Part shown: piece after piece, positions 17,263-25,395 of the stretch
How positions within the stretch are numbered: position 1 is the first letter of the stretch
Layout: the number at the start of each line of letters is the position of its first letter
NCBI GenBank assembly: GCA_026225055.1
Contig: JAMFSA010000031.1
Span: 1 to 54,081 of the forward strand
DNA: 54,081 bases
Source: Mucilaginibacter xinganensis
Lineage (GTDB): Bacteria; Bacteroidota; Bacteroidia; Sphingobacteriales; Sphingobacteriaceae
Direction: 5' to 3'
Program-made: the position numbers and the translations under genes
The notes under the pieces: generated by a model
What the model was told of the DNA's origin: nothing
The model's database searches: none
Seen by the model: the letters and a program-made list of their open reading frames with translations, nothing else

Positions 17263-18094
17263 TAGCGGATCGTCAAAAACAGATTGGCTGCTCGCTTTAC
17301 CACAAAAGGAAGCACAACAATTCAGGACATCAGGCTTAAACCCTTACTTTTTATCAGAAAAAGATATCGTTAAAATACTACAGGAGCAGGCTGCCGATCT
17401 GATAGCCTTTGCTGCTGATATTACCGAGATCTATTTTTTTGGCGCGGGCTGCTCCAGTCCCGACAGGCATGAGATTGTTTCAAATGCCATTAGCCAGCTA
17501 TTCCCTAAAGCATATATAAGTGTGGATAGCGACTTGCTGGGTTCGGCTTATGCCACCTGCGGGCATGAGAAAGGCTTATGCTGTGTGCTGGGGACAGGCT
17601 CCAATATTTCTTTTTTTGATGGCGATGATATACACGCCGGCCAGCATGGCTTAGGTTTTGTTTTGGGTGATGAAGGCTCAGGAACCTGGTTTGGCAAGGC
17701 GCTCATAACCGATTATCTGTACGGCAAAATGCCTGCGGATATCGACGCCAAATTTGAAGCGACCTACCACTTAACCCGTGAGGATGTGATCAAAAACGTG
17801 TATCAGAAACCCGGCGGAAACTCTTACCTGGCATCATTTTCCCGCTTTTTAAACCAGATACGGGAAACGGAATATGCTCAAAAGCTACTGCATGATGGCC
17901 TGCTGGAATTTATTGATACCAACATAAAATCATACCCGCAATACAATAAGTATAAATGCAATTTTGTAGGCTCAATAGCCTATGTTTTTGCCGATGAATT
18001 GCAGGAACTTTGCAAAACCACCGGCGTACGCACCGGTAAGATCATCAAACAACCTATTCATGACCTGCTTCAATTTATTTTGGAGAGAGGTTGA
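17246..18094 (+). CDS. BadF/BadG-type ATPase, probable N-acetylglucosamine kinase
   Basis: 282 residues of the ASKHA fold: phosphate-1 motif ADSGSSKTDWLL at 5-16, GTGSNISFFDG near 116-126 and GDEGSGTWFGK near 141-151. Bacteroidota proteins of this length are usually annotated as GlcNAc kinase-like, phosphorylating amino sugars to the 6-phosphate. This would feed the NagB encoded 12 kb away, but that link is inference. It overlaps the receiver gene by 17 bases, which implies translational coupling with an apparently unrelated partner. Confidence 0.8.
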   Translation: MILVADSGSSKTDWLLALPQKEAQQFRTSGLNPYFLSEKDIVKILQEQAADLIAFAADITEIYFFGAGCSSPDRHEIVSNAISQLFPKAYISVDSDLLGSAYATCGHEKGLCCVLGTGSNISFFDGDDIHAGQHGLGFVLGDEGSGTWFGKALITDYLYGKMPADIDAKFEATYHLTREDVIKNVYQKPGGNSYLASFSRFLNQIRETEYAQKLLHDGLLEFIDTNIKSYPQYNKYKCNFVGSIAYVFADELQELCKTTGVRTGKIIKQPIHDLLQFILERG

Positions 18095-18166
18095 ACCAGG
18101 TTTTTTTGGATTTGAGGGGTTTTCCTGATATGAGATGCTTAACACACGATATGGCCTTTAATCACA

Positions 18167-18249
18167 CGTCATTGAAAAACGAAGCAATCCCCGATTAGCG
18201 GAGCCGCTCTGTATAGTTTAGAGATTGCTTCGTACCTCACAGCAATGAC
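18167..18249 (+). repeat. Palindromic repeat type B, degenerate copy
   Basis: CGTCATTGAAAAACGAAGCAATCCCCG on the left and CTGTATAGTTTAGAGATT-GCTTCGTACCTCACAGCAATGACT on the right. The same CTGTATAGTTTAGAG core occurs in the copies around 28.9 and 29.3 kb. Located between the convergent kinase-like and glutaminyl cyclase genes. Confidence 0.75.
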
Positions 18250-18272
18250 TCTTTTTCATTTTGGATGGGACC

Positions 18273-19337
18273 TTACGGGGTCTTCTTCACAAACTCCACC
18301 TGGTACAAATGCGGCCATTTTTTACCGGTTACAAACAGCCTTCTGCCTTTTTCGTCCCAGGCTATACCGTTAAGTACATTTTCGCCGTTATCAAAATTAG
18401 CCGGGCGACTTGCCATTGGCCACAGGTTCTTCATATCTACACGCTGTAATACCGCGCCGTTTTTAGGGTTGATCACCAAAATAGTATCGTGCTGGTAAAT
18501 GTTTGAGTAGAGTTTATGATCAATGTATTCCAGCTCATTTACTGAGTCTATTGCTTTTTTATTATCGTACACATCAATAAAGCCGGTTGCGTGGTAATTA
18601 TTTTTATCCAGGAACCAAATGCGGTTCGAGCTGTCATCAAGGTATAGTTTATTGCCATCATAAGTAACGCCCCAGCCTTCAATACCCACATTATTGGTGA
18701 AGGTACTGAGCATTTTAAACGTGTTCTTATCAAATACAAAACCCAACTTTTCGCGGTAGGTGAACATTACAATCTTATCATCAATTATAGCGCTGCCCTC
18801 ACCAAAATACTTAGGATCAAGTTTGGCTTCCATTACCGTTTTGCCTGTTTCCAGGTTTACTTTTTTCAGGACTGAGTGCGGTGGATCACCAGTGCTTTCA
18901 TACAAATAACCTTCATGATACAAGAGGCCCTCTGTGTAAGAACTGGTATCATGCGGATAAACCTTCACCACCTTATAGGTATATTCCTCAGGTGCTTTGG
19001 CTGCAAGTAAAACTATATTGGTTGATGCTTCCAGGCTTTTACCATCTGTGTAAACCCGGGCGGTTATTACCCTTGGGCCCAACAACATGCTGTCGGTTTT
19101 TAATGATAATACTGATGAATCCTTCATCATGCTCACCCTTACCGAATCAACCAGGTAAACTATAGAATCAGGTTTGGCATCAGCCGAATAGTGCGCCTTT
19201 ACGGCAACCACATCGCCGCTTTTGTAGCTGGTGCCCGCATCCGGACTAATGGTAACAATATTTTCTGTTTGATTATGATGACAGCCGAGCGCCAGTAAGG
19301 CAAGAGAGGCAAGGAGCAGTTTAACTTTATTATTCAT
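18273..19337 (-). CDS. Glutaminyl-peptide cyclotransferase, lipoprotein
   Basis: 354 residues from ATG 19337 (MNNKVKLLLASLALLALGC), which gives a clean lipobox LALGC; in-frame starts further upstream run into yraN. After a bacterial Ig-like N-terminal region (about 25-110), the C-terminal beta-propeller matches plant/bacterial-type glutaminyl cyclase: YTEGLLYHEGYLYESTG, NELEYI and LNGIAWDEKGRRLFVTGK. The enzyme converts N-terminal Gln to pyroglutamate. Likely anchored in the periplasm or outer membrane. It follows yraN by 7 bases in the dnaG run. Confidence 0.9.
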   Translation of the reverse strand: MNNKVKLLLASLALLALGCHHNQTENIVTISPDAGTSYKSGDVVAVKAHYSADAKPDSIVYLVDSVRVSMMKDSSVLSLKTDSMLLGPRVITARVYTDGKSLEASTNIVLLAAKAPEEYTYKVVKVYPHDTSSYTEGLLYHEGYLYESTGDPPHSVLKKVNLETGKTVMEAKLDPKYFGEGSAIIDDKIVMFTYREKLGFVFDKNTFKMLSTFTNNVGIEGWGVTYDGNKLYLDDSSNRIWFLDKNNYHATGFIDVYDNKKAIDSVNELEYIDHKLYSNIYQHDTILVINPKNGAVLQRVDMKNLWPMASRPANFDNGENVLNGIAWDEKGRRLFVTGKKWPHLYQVEFVKKTP

Positions 19338-19344
19338 ATTCAGT

Positions 19345-19713
19345 TTATGTGGCATGTGGCCAAAACGCATCTTCAATATGCTTTATTTTATAATTAGTTT
19401 GTTTATCAAATAATATGGAGATGATATCAAAACGCACATCGCCCTGGTGGTTCATCAGGTAAATATATTCATCCGCGGCATAAACCAATAATTTTTGTTT
19501 ACGGTCATCCACAAAATCTTCGGGTTCGCCGTAACCATTGCCTGTACGGGTTTTTACCTCCACAAATATAATCACCTTATCTTTATAGGCAATCAGGTCC
19601 ACCTCGGCTTTGCCGTGCGTCCAGTTTTCATCCAGTATTTCATAACCGGAATTTTCAAGAAGTGTTTTGGCTATGCTTTCGCCTTTTCGGCCCAGGTCGA
19701 GGTGTTGGGCCAT
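19345..19713 (-). CDS. yraN: YraN family (UPF0102) nuclease-fold protein
   Basis: 122 residues of the UPF0102 family, a restriction-endonuclease-like fold: GRKGESIAKTLLENSGYEILDENW at the start and the catalytic-type core EVDLIAYKDKVIIFVEVKTR (Asp, Glu-x-Lys). The biochemical role is not established; links to recombination and Holliday-junction processing have been proposed for the family. Its ATG overlaps the dnaG stop by one base (TAATG), so it is translationally coupled to primase. Confidence 0.92.
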   Translation of the reverse strand: MAQHLDLGRKGESIAKTLLENSGYEILDENWTHGKAEVDLIAYKDKVIIFVEVKTRTGNGYGEPEDFVDDRKQKLLVYAADEYIYLMNHQGDVRFDIISILFDKQTNYKIKHIEDAFWPHAT

Positions 19714-21641
19714 TATTTTATAATTACGGAGCCTAAGTAATCAGATATGCTTTTCTCCACCTTTTTCATCTGGATGTATTGGCTCAATAAAATATCCTGA
19801 TCGGCGGCATCCGGTGTTTTTTGCAGTTCGGTGCGCAGGCCATCCAATATTTTACCCACTTTTTGTTTTTTCAGGTGAAATATAGCCCCTAAAATGGTAC
19901 CCTTCATATTCTTTTGCTCATCGTTCACCAAAATGTGGTGCATCTCGTACCAGTTTTCGCTCAGGGTATATTTTGTGGCGATGAGCGTAACGCTGAGGTC
20001 TACGATGCCTTTATCCGGATAATGAATAAAGAACTGTTCATCGGGCAATACACCGTTCTCCACCTCTTTGCGGTAAAGTTCAACAAATTGCTTGCTTACC
20101 AGGTGGTCAAATTCTACATCGCTTAACTCGGCTATCATAAACGGGCCGATGTAGGTATTGGCTATGCCGTCCCAATCAATCATACGGTTGCCGTAGAGTA
20201 ACAGCAGGCGTATGATTTCTTTTTCCTGGTTGGTATCATCCTTAACTTCTGGCTCAACAGGTTCGTAAAGCAAAGTTTCATCAACAGGCACAAACTGCCT
20301 TGAATTTGAATTGGGCTGCTGCGAATCTTTTTTGGCCTTCGCCATCCGCATTTTATTAAGCTCCGATAGCAGGGCACGCTCATCAATCTTTAACAGATCG
20401 CTACATTCTTTTATAAATACCGATGCTTTTATGGAATCCGGTATTTTAGCAACGCTCTCTACTATCTCCCGTATTACTTCCGCTTTTTTAATCGGGTCGT
20501 TACCCGCATCTTTAAGCAGCAGATCGGTTTTATAAAGGATAAAATCCTTCTTGGTATCCTCAATATATTTTTTGAACGCGCTGGTGCCAACACTGCGTAC
20601 ATACGAATCCGGATCATGTCCATCGGGGAACAGCACTACTTTTACGTTGAGTCCTTCCTCCAAAATCATATCCAGCCCACGCAATGAAGCTTTTATACCC
20701 GCCGCGTCGCCATCATATAAAATGGTAATATTTTTGGTAAGGCGACCAATCAGCCTGATCTGTTCAACAGTCAACGAGGTACCCGATGAGGCTACCACAT
20801 TTTCGATCCCCGCCTGGTGCACCGATATCACATCGGCATAACCCTCTACCAAATAGCAGTTATCCTCATCCCTGATGGATTTCTTGGCAAAGAACAAACC
20901 ATAAAGCACGCTGGATTTATGATAGATCTCCGACTCGGGCGAGTTTACATATTTGGGTACGTTCTTATCATTCTTCAGGGTACGGCCACCAAAGGCTATC
21001 ACGCGACCGGTAAAGCTATGTATCGGAAACATCACCCTGCCACGGTAACGGTCATACAACGAGCCGTTATCACGTTTAACAGACAGTCCGCTTTCTTCCA
21101 GAAATTCCTGCTGATAGCCTTCTTTCAGCGCCTGGCTTGTAAAGGCTTCCCATTGATCGGGCGAGTAGCCCAGCTCAAACTTGGTAATGGTATCTTTATT
21201 AAAACCGCGCTCCTTAAAATAGCTGAGGCCTATATTTTTTCCTTCATCGGTATCCAGCAAACTTTCATGAAAAAATTTGGCAGCATAACCGGTAACTATC
21301 ATCAGGCTTTCGCGGTGATTATCGGCTTCACGGTTCTCGCTGGTATCAACAGTTTCCTCTACCTCAATACTATATTTTTTTGCCAGCCATTTAAGCGCTT
21401 CGGGATAGGTGAATTTCTCCAGTTCCATTAAAAAGGTAACAGCTGAGCCGCCTTTACCCGATGAAAAATCCTTAAAGATCCCCTTGGCCGGCGATACTGT
21501 GAATGATGGTGTACGCTCATTTACAAATGGCGACAGGCCCACGTAGTTTGCCCCACGCTTTTTTAATTGCACAAACTCCCCTATCACCTCCACAATGTCG
21601 GTGGCTTCCATAATTCTGTCAATGGTGGGTTTTGTTATCAT
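19713..21641 (-). CDS. dnaG: DNA primase without zinc ligands in the CHC2 domain
   Basis: 642 residues. The N-terminal domain aligns with the CHC2 zinc ribbon, but all four metal ligands are replaced: S37 in GLSPF, V40 in FVNE, D58 and S61 in FKDFSSGKGG. The TOPRIM catalytic core is intact (LVEGYADVISVHQAG and ILYDGDAAGIKAS), as is the C-terminal helicase-binding region. It synthesises RNA primers for replication. Loss of the zinc site is seen directly; I believe similar variants occur in other Bacteroidota, so this may be a lineage trait rather than damage. First gene of the dnaG-yraN-cyclase run. Confidence 0.95.
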   Translation of the reverse strand: MITKPTIDRIMEATDIVEVIGEFVQLKKRGANYVGLSPFVNERTPSFTVSPAKGIFKDFSSGKGGSAVTFLMELEKFTYPEALKWLAKKYSIEVEETVDTSENREADNHRESLMIVTGYAAKFFHESLLDTDEGKNIGLSYFKERGFNKDTITKFELGYSPDQWEAFTSQALKEGYQQEFLEESGLSVKRDNGSLYDRYRGRVMFPIHSFTGRVIAFGGRTLKNDKNVPKYVNSPESEIYHKSSVLYGLFFAKKSIRDEDNCYLVEGYADVISVHQAGIENVVASSGTSLTVEQIRLIGRLTKNITILYDGDAAGIKASLRGLDMILEEGLNVKVVLFPDGHDPDSYVRSVGTSAFKKYIEDTKKDFILYKTDLLLKDAGNDPIKKAEVIREIVESVAKIPDSIKASVFIKECSDLLKIDERALLSELNKMRMAKAKKDSQQPNSNSRQFVPVDETLLYEPVEPEVKDDTNQEKEIIRLLLLYGNRMIDWDGIANTYIGPFMIAELSDVEFDHLVSKQFVELYRKEVENGVLPDEQFFIHYPDKGIVDLSVTLIATKYTLSENWYEMHHILVNDEQKNMKGTILGAIFHLKKQKVGKILDGLRTELQKTPDAADQDILLSQYIQMKKVEKSISDYLGSVIIK

Positions 21642-21691
21642 GTGCTAAAATGCAAATGTAGGGCAAATCATCAATGGATAATTAACAAACG

Positions 21692-22561
21692 TTAAGATAC
21701 AATTTTATTTGGTTGATTACCTGCCTTTAAAAATGTTATGGCTATGCCGCCCAACACAATTACGCTGCCTATAATTTCATTGGCGTCGAGCCTTTCCTTT
21801 AACAAGAAAGCAGCAAGCAGGCCCGCAAATACGGTCTGACTTAATAAAGTAATGGCCACTTTGGTAGATTCGAGGTAACGCAACGAGTAATTAATGGTGA
21901 GCCACCCGGTGAGCTGGCATATCAATCCCATCCCCACAAAACAGAACCATACCCGGGGTGAATAATCAATAATATCATTCCCCATAAATAAATTCACCAG
22001 CAGCAGGAAAACGCTTGCCCCCAGCATACTGTAAAACATAAAGGTAAACACATCAATACCAGCCATAATATTTTTGGTGATCATGATATATATCGCGTAG
22101 AATAAGCTGGCTAAAACAGCCAGTAAAATGCCCGCGTTCAGCTCCAGGTGTAAAATATGCTGATAACCCACTAATATTATCATGCCAGCCAGGGCAACCA
22201 GGGTACCAATCCAGAACAACAGGCCCGAGCTTTTTTTAAGTAGAAGGAAAGTGAATAAACCAACCCAAACAGGAGCTAGGTTAGCAATTAGAGTTGATAC
22301 CGTAGCGCTGATTTTTAACAGGGAGATATTCCAAACCGCTACATCCGAAGCAAACACCACACCGGCAGTTAACGCTATAATAAGCTGCTTTTTATTGATC
22401 CTGAGTTTTTTGGCAGCAATGCAATACGGCACCAGGCAAAGCCAGGCAACCAAAACCCGGTAAAAAGCTGCGCCTAAAGGTGATACTCCCGCAAGCTTTA
22501 CAAATATTGGCGAAAACGAGATACACAGGATGCCAATAACCAGGCTTAGTTTAGGATTCAT
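21692..22561 (-). CDS. EamA/DMT-family transporter
   Basis: 289 residues from ATG 22561 (MNPKLSLVIG); an in-frame start 30 bases upstream would add a non-hydrophobic stretch. Ten hydrophobic helices in two five-helix halves, each an EamA domain (GISPLGAAFYR-type first half, LESTKVAITLLSQTVFAGLLA in the second). Drug/metabolite transporters of this type export amino acids or other small molecules. Substrate unknown. Single gene next to dnaG on the same strand. Confidence 0.9.
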   Translation of the reverse strand: MNPKLSLVIGILCISFSPIFVKLAGVSPLGAAFYRVLVAWLCLVPYCIAAKKLRINKKQLIIALTAGVVFASDVAVWNISLLKISATVSTLIANLAPVWVGLFTFLLLKKSSGLLFWIGTLVALAGMIILVGYQHILHLELNAGILLAVLASLFYAIYIMITKNIMAGIDVFTFMFYSMLGASVFLLLVNLFMGNDIIDYSPRVWFCFVGMGLICQLTGWLTINYSLRYLESTKVAITLLSQTVFAGLLAAFLLKERLDANEIIGSVIVLGGIAITFLKAGNQPNKIVS

Positions 22562-22679
22562 ATTGCTACTATTGGCGGCAAACTTAAACAATGCACATTA
22601 ATTTTTTCTAATGTTCTGTAGGTAAGCTGTTTTATTGATTTTTTTTACACGTAGAAGGTAAATTATGTATTACAATATG

Positions 22680-22687
22680 TACTTTTG
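22680..22687 (+). promoter_or_regulatory. -7 box TACTTTTG inside a small palindrome
   Basis: TACTTTTG fits TAnnTTTG and is embedded in TGTACTTTTGTACA (22678-22691). It lies 53 bases before the lipoprotein ATG and directly abuts the TACAAC dyad. Confidence 0.4.
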
Positions 22688-22704
22688 TACAACAATAAGT
22701 TGTA
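22688..22704 (+). promoter_or_regulatory. TACAAC-N5-GTTGTA dyad upstream of the small lipoprotein gene
   Basis: TACAAC, AATAA, GTTGTA followed by TTAAT; identical outside the 5-base centre to the dyad before the lmo0937-like gene, and at nearly the same distance from the ATG (36 versus 38 bases). Confidence 0.5.
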
Positions 22705-22740
22705 TTAATTAAAAATTTAAAATCAAACCTATTTACTCAT

Positions 22741-22992
22741 ATGAAAAAGATTACTTTATTCGCTTCAGCAGTATTGTTGCTTTCTATAGGCGCCTGCACA
22801 AAAAACAACAGTGTTACACCCACGCATAGTAAAACTAGCATCACAAGTGTAAATGATAAACTTAAGGATACCATTGATGCAAAAAGCCCTTTGCTTAAAA
22901 GAGATACTATTGATTTGCACAACCTTAAGCTTAAAGATACTATCGATATTAAACTTAAAGCTCCTTTATTGAAAAAAGATACTATTGATTAA
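22741..22992 (+). CDS. Small lipoprotein with tandem LKDTID-type repeats
   Basis: 83 residues. Signal peptide with lipobox LSIGAC (Cys19), then a short linker and four copies of a K/R-D-T-I-D unit within a repeating LKDTID / PLLKRDTID pattern; the last copy ends at the stop codon. The mature chain is short, charged and probably extended or coiled. No homologue is recognised. It has its own upstream dyad and a strong terminator, so it is an independent transcription unit. Repeat number could vary between strains. Confidence 0.75.
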   Translation: MKKITLFASAVLLLSIGACTKNNSVTPTHSKTSITSVNDKLKDTIDAKSPLLKRDTIDLHNLKLKDTIDIKLKAPLLKKDTID

Positions 22993-23021
22993 GGAACATT
23001 AATTCCTTTAGAAAACATTGA

Positions 23022-23050
23022 CCCCGGCATAACACCGGGGTTTTATTTTT
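23022..23050 (+). terminator. Rho-independent terminator after the small lipoprotein gene
   Basis: CCCCGG (23022-23027), short loop, CCGGGG (23035-23040), then TTTTATTTTT. It lies 30 bases after the stop. Confidence 0.9.
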
Positions 23051-23100
23051 ATAAGGCAAATAGTTTTTAAAAGGCCTATCGGCAATAAATCAAATAATTG

Positions 23101-23108
23101 TATTTTTG
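23101..23108 (+). promoter_or_regulatory. -7 box TATTTTTG of asnS
   Basis: TATTTTTGCC matches TAnnTTTG; the ATG follows after 19 bases at 23128. A further in-frame TTG at 23098 overlaps the box and is rejected. Confidence 0.55.
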
Positions 23109-23127
23109 CCGCTCAAAAGATATTTAC

Positions 23128-24576
23128 ATGAGCCAGCGGACGAAGATCAAAGCATTATTAGAGAGTGAAAAAACCAACATTGATATCACTGTAAAAGGAT
23201 GGGTACGGGCTTTCCGTCAAAATCGTTTTATAGCTTTAAACGATGGCTCAACTAATAATAACTTACAGATTGTTGTTGACTTTGAGAATACTGATCCTGA
23301 ATTATTAAAAAGGATCACCTTCGGCGCTGCGATAAGCGTTACCGGCGAACTGATCGCATCTTTAGGGCAAGGCCAGAAGGTTGAAGTTGTTGCAAAGGAT
23401 ATTGAAATTTTAGGCGATTGTAACCCTGATGAATTTCCGTTACAGCCTAAACGCCAAACCCTGGAGTTTTTACGTGAGAACGCTCACCTGCGTTTCCGTA
23501 CCAATACTTTCGGCGCAATATTCCGTGTGCGTAATACCCTTGCGTTTGCGGTGCACCAGTTTTTCCAGGAGCGTGGGTTTATTTACCTCCACACGCCTAT
23601 TATAACTGCATCGGATGCGGAAGGCGCGGGCGAAACTTTCCACGTAACTAACTTTGATCTGGATAATCCGCCAAAAACAGAAACCGGTGAGATCGATTTT
23701 AAACAGGATTTCTTCGGCAGGCCTACCAACCTTACCGTTTCCGGCCAGCTTGAAGGTGAGCTTGGCGCTATGGCTTTGAGCGATATTTATACTTTCGGCC
23801 CAACTTTCCGTGCCGAAAACTCGAACACCACCCGCCACTTAGCGGAGTTTTGGATGATTGAGCCCGAAGTTGCCTTTAACGACCTGGTTGATAACATGGA
23901 CCTGGCTGAGGACATGCTGAAATACGTAATTAAATACGCCCTTGATAAAAACAAGGATGATATTGAGTTTTTAACACAGCGCTTAACCGAAGAAGAAAAA
24001 CAAAAACCGCAGAACGAGCGCTCAGAAATGACCTTGCTCGAAAAGCTGCAGTTTTGTTTAACTAATGATTTTGAACGCCTTACCTATACCGAGGCTATCA
24101 ATATATTAAAAGAATCGACCCCAAATAAAAAGAAAAAGTTTGTGTACCCGATAGAAGGCTGGGGAACCGACCTGCAATCGGAACATGAGCGCTATTTGGT
24201 AGAGAAACACTTTAAAAAACCGGTAATATTAACCAACTATCCTAAAGCGATAAAAGCATTCTACATGCGCCAGAATGAACCGGATGCACAGGGCCACGAA
24301 ACCGTTGCCGCTATGGACATCCTTTTCCCGGGCATTGGTGAAATTATTGGTGGCTCGCAGCGTGAAGAGCGTTTAGACAAGCTGGAGCAACGCATGGATG
24401 AGATGGGCATACCAAAAGACGAACTTTGGTGGTATTTGGATACACGCAGGTTCGGCGCTTGTCCGCATGCTGGTTTTGGTTTGGGCTTTGAGCGTTTGGT
24501 GCTGTTTGTAACCGGTATGGGCAACATCAGGGATGTGATCCCTTTCCCAAGGTATCCAAAGAACGCGGAATTTTAA
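23128..24576 (+). CDS. asnS: Asparaginyl-tRNA synthetase
   Basis: 482 residues from ATG 23128 ([11 protein letters not shown]). N-terminal OB-fold anticodon-binding domain (about 18-105: [20 protein letters not shown]), then the class IIb catalytic core: [20 protein letters not shown], motif 2 [21 protein letters not shown], and motif 3 [16 protein letters not shown] near the C-terminus. Charges tRNA-Asn directly with asparagine in the cytoplasm. Length is normal. Monocistronic, with its own promoter between the lipoprotein terminator and the ATG. Confidence 0.97.
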   Translation: MSQRTKIKALLESEKTNIDITVKGWVRAFRQNRFIALNDGSTNNNLQIVVDFENTDPELLKRITFGAAISVTGELIASLGQGQKVEVVAKDIEILGDCNPDEFPLQPKRQTLEFLRENAHLRFRTNTFGAIFRVRNTLAFAVHQFFQERGFIYLHTPIITASDAEGAGETFHVTNFDLDNPPKTETGEIDFKQDFFGRPTNLTVSGQLEGELGAMALSDIYTFGPTFRAENSNTTRHLAEFWMIEPEVAFNDLVDNMDLAEDMLKYVIKYALDKNKDDIEFLTQRLTEEEKQKPQNERSEMTLLEKLQFCLTNDFERLTYTEAINILKESTPNKKKKFVYPIEGWGTDLQSEHERYLVEKHFKKPVILTNYPKAIKAFYMRQNEPDAQGHETVAAMDILFPGIGEIIGGSQREERLDKLEQRMDEMGIPKDELWWYLDTRRFGACPHAGFGLGFERLVLFVTGMGNIRDVIPFPRYPKNAEF

Positions 24577-24626
24577 CCGTTGATTTAGGGTGATTTTCTG
24601 ATTGCGCTGATTTACTTCAACCCGCA

Positions 24627-24711
24627 TGTCATTGCGGGGAGGGACGACGAAGAACCTCGTCGCGTTTCGTATGCAAGCGACGAGGTTGCCACGCTATCGC
24701 TCGCAATGACA
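24627..24711 (+). repeat. Palindromic repeat type A, copy 2
   Basis: TGTCATTGCGGGGAGGGACGACG... to ...CTATCGCTCGCAATGACA, same orientation as the 7424 copy, with small changes in the left arm. Located between asnS and the SRPBCC gene. Confidence 0.9.
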
Positions 24712-24727
24712 TAAACTATATAACCAT

Positions 24728-25222
24728 ATGCCAACAATAGAGTTGATCACCGAAATAAATGCACCCATTGAAACGGTGTTCAACCTTTCACGCAGTATTG
24801 ATCTGCACATGGAATCAACCAAACAAACTGGTGAACGTGCTATTGCAGGGCATACCAGCGGGTTGATCGAGTTGAATGAAAATGTTACCTGGCGGGCAAA
24901 GCATTTTGGCATCTGGCAAAATCTAACCGTTAAGATCACTGTATTCGATTTACCAAACCTGTTTGTTGATGAGATGGTTAGCGGAGCTTTCAAAAGCTTT
25001 ACGCATGAGCATCATTTTACCAGCATTGATGATAATCACACCATAATGAGGGACGTGTTCGTGTTTCAATCACCTTTAGGCCTTCTGGGCAAGCTGGCTA
25101 ATAGGCTGGTACTTAAAAAGTACATGACCGAATTGCTGGCGGAGAGGAACAGGGTGATAAAAGTCACGGCTGAAACTGTAGGCAAATCCGAAGATTTTAT
25201 TGGCGATATCAACTCCGACTAA
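24728..25222 (+). CDS. SRPBCC-family ligand-binding protein
   Basis: 164 residues with the START/Bet v1-like layout: N-terminal strand TIELITEINAPIETVFNLS, a central GLIELNENVTWRAKHFGIW and a C-terminal amphipathic helix (LVLKKYMTELLAERNRVIKV). Proteins of this group are often annotated as cell-division-inhibitor-like or cyclase/dehydrase family, but no activity is established. No catalytic residues can be named. It is a lone gene lying between two type A repeats. Confidence 0.8.
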   Translation: MPTIELITEINAPIETVFNLSRSIDLHMESTKQTGERAIAGHTSGLIELNENVTWRAKHFGIWQNLTVKITVFDLPNLFVDEMVSGAFKSFTHEHHFTSIDDNHTIMRDVFVFQSPLGLLGKLANRLVLKKYMTELLAERNRVIKVTAETVGKSEDFIGDINSD

Positions 25223-25228
25223 CCAACA

Positions 25229-25314
25229 TGTCATTGCGAGGAGGAACGACGTGGCAACCTCGTCGCTTGCATATGAAACGCGACGAGATTGCCACGCTAT
25301 CGCTCGCAATGACA
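25229..25314 (+). repeat. Palindromic repeat type A, copy 3
   Basis: TGTCATTGCGAGGAGGAACG... to ...CGCTCGCAATGACA, starting 7 bases after the SRPBCC stop. The SRPBCC gene is thus bracketed by two copies in the same orientation. Confidence 0.9.
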
Positions 25315-25395
25315 CATTTATAGATTATTCCCTGTAAAATTTCCTAATTCATTTACTTTCATTATTTTAGGTGTTCAATACTTCACCTCATTATT

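Noticed and set aside
20817..21431. Plus-strand 204-codon open frame
   Set aside because: Antisense to dnaG, which is unambiguous.
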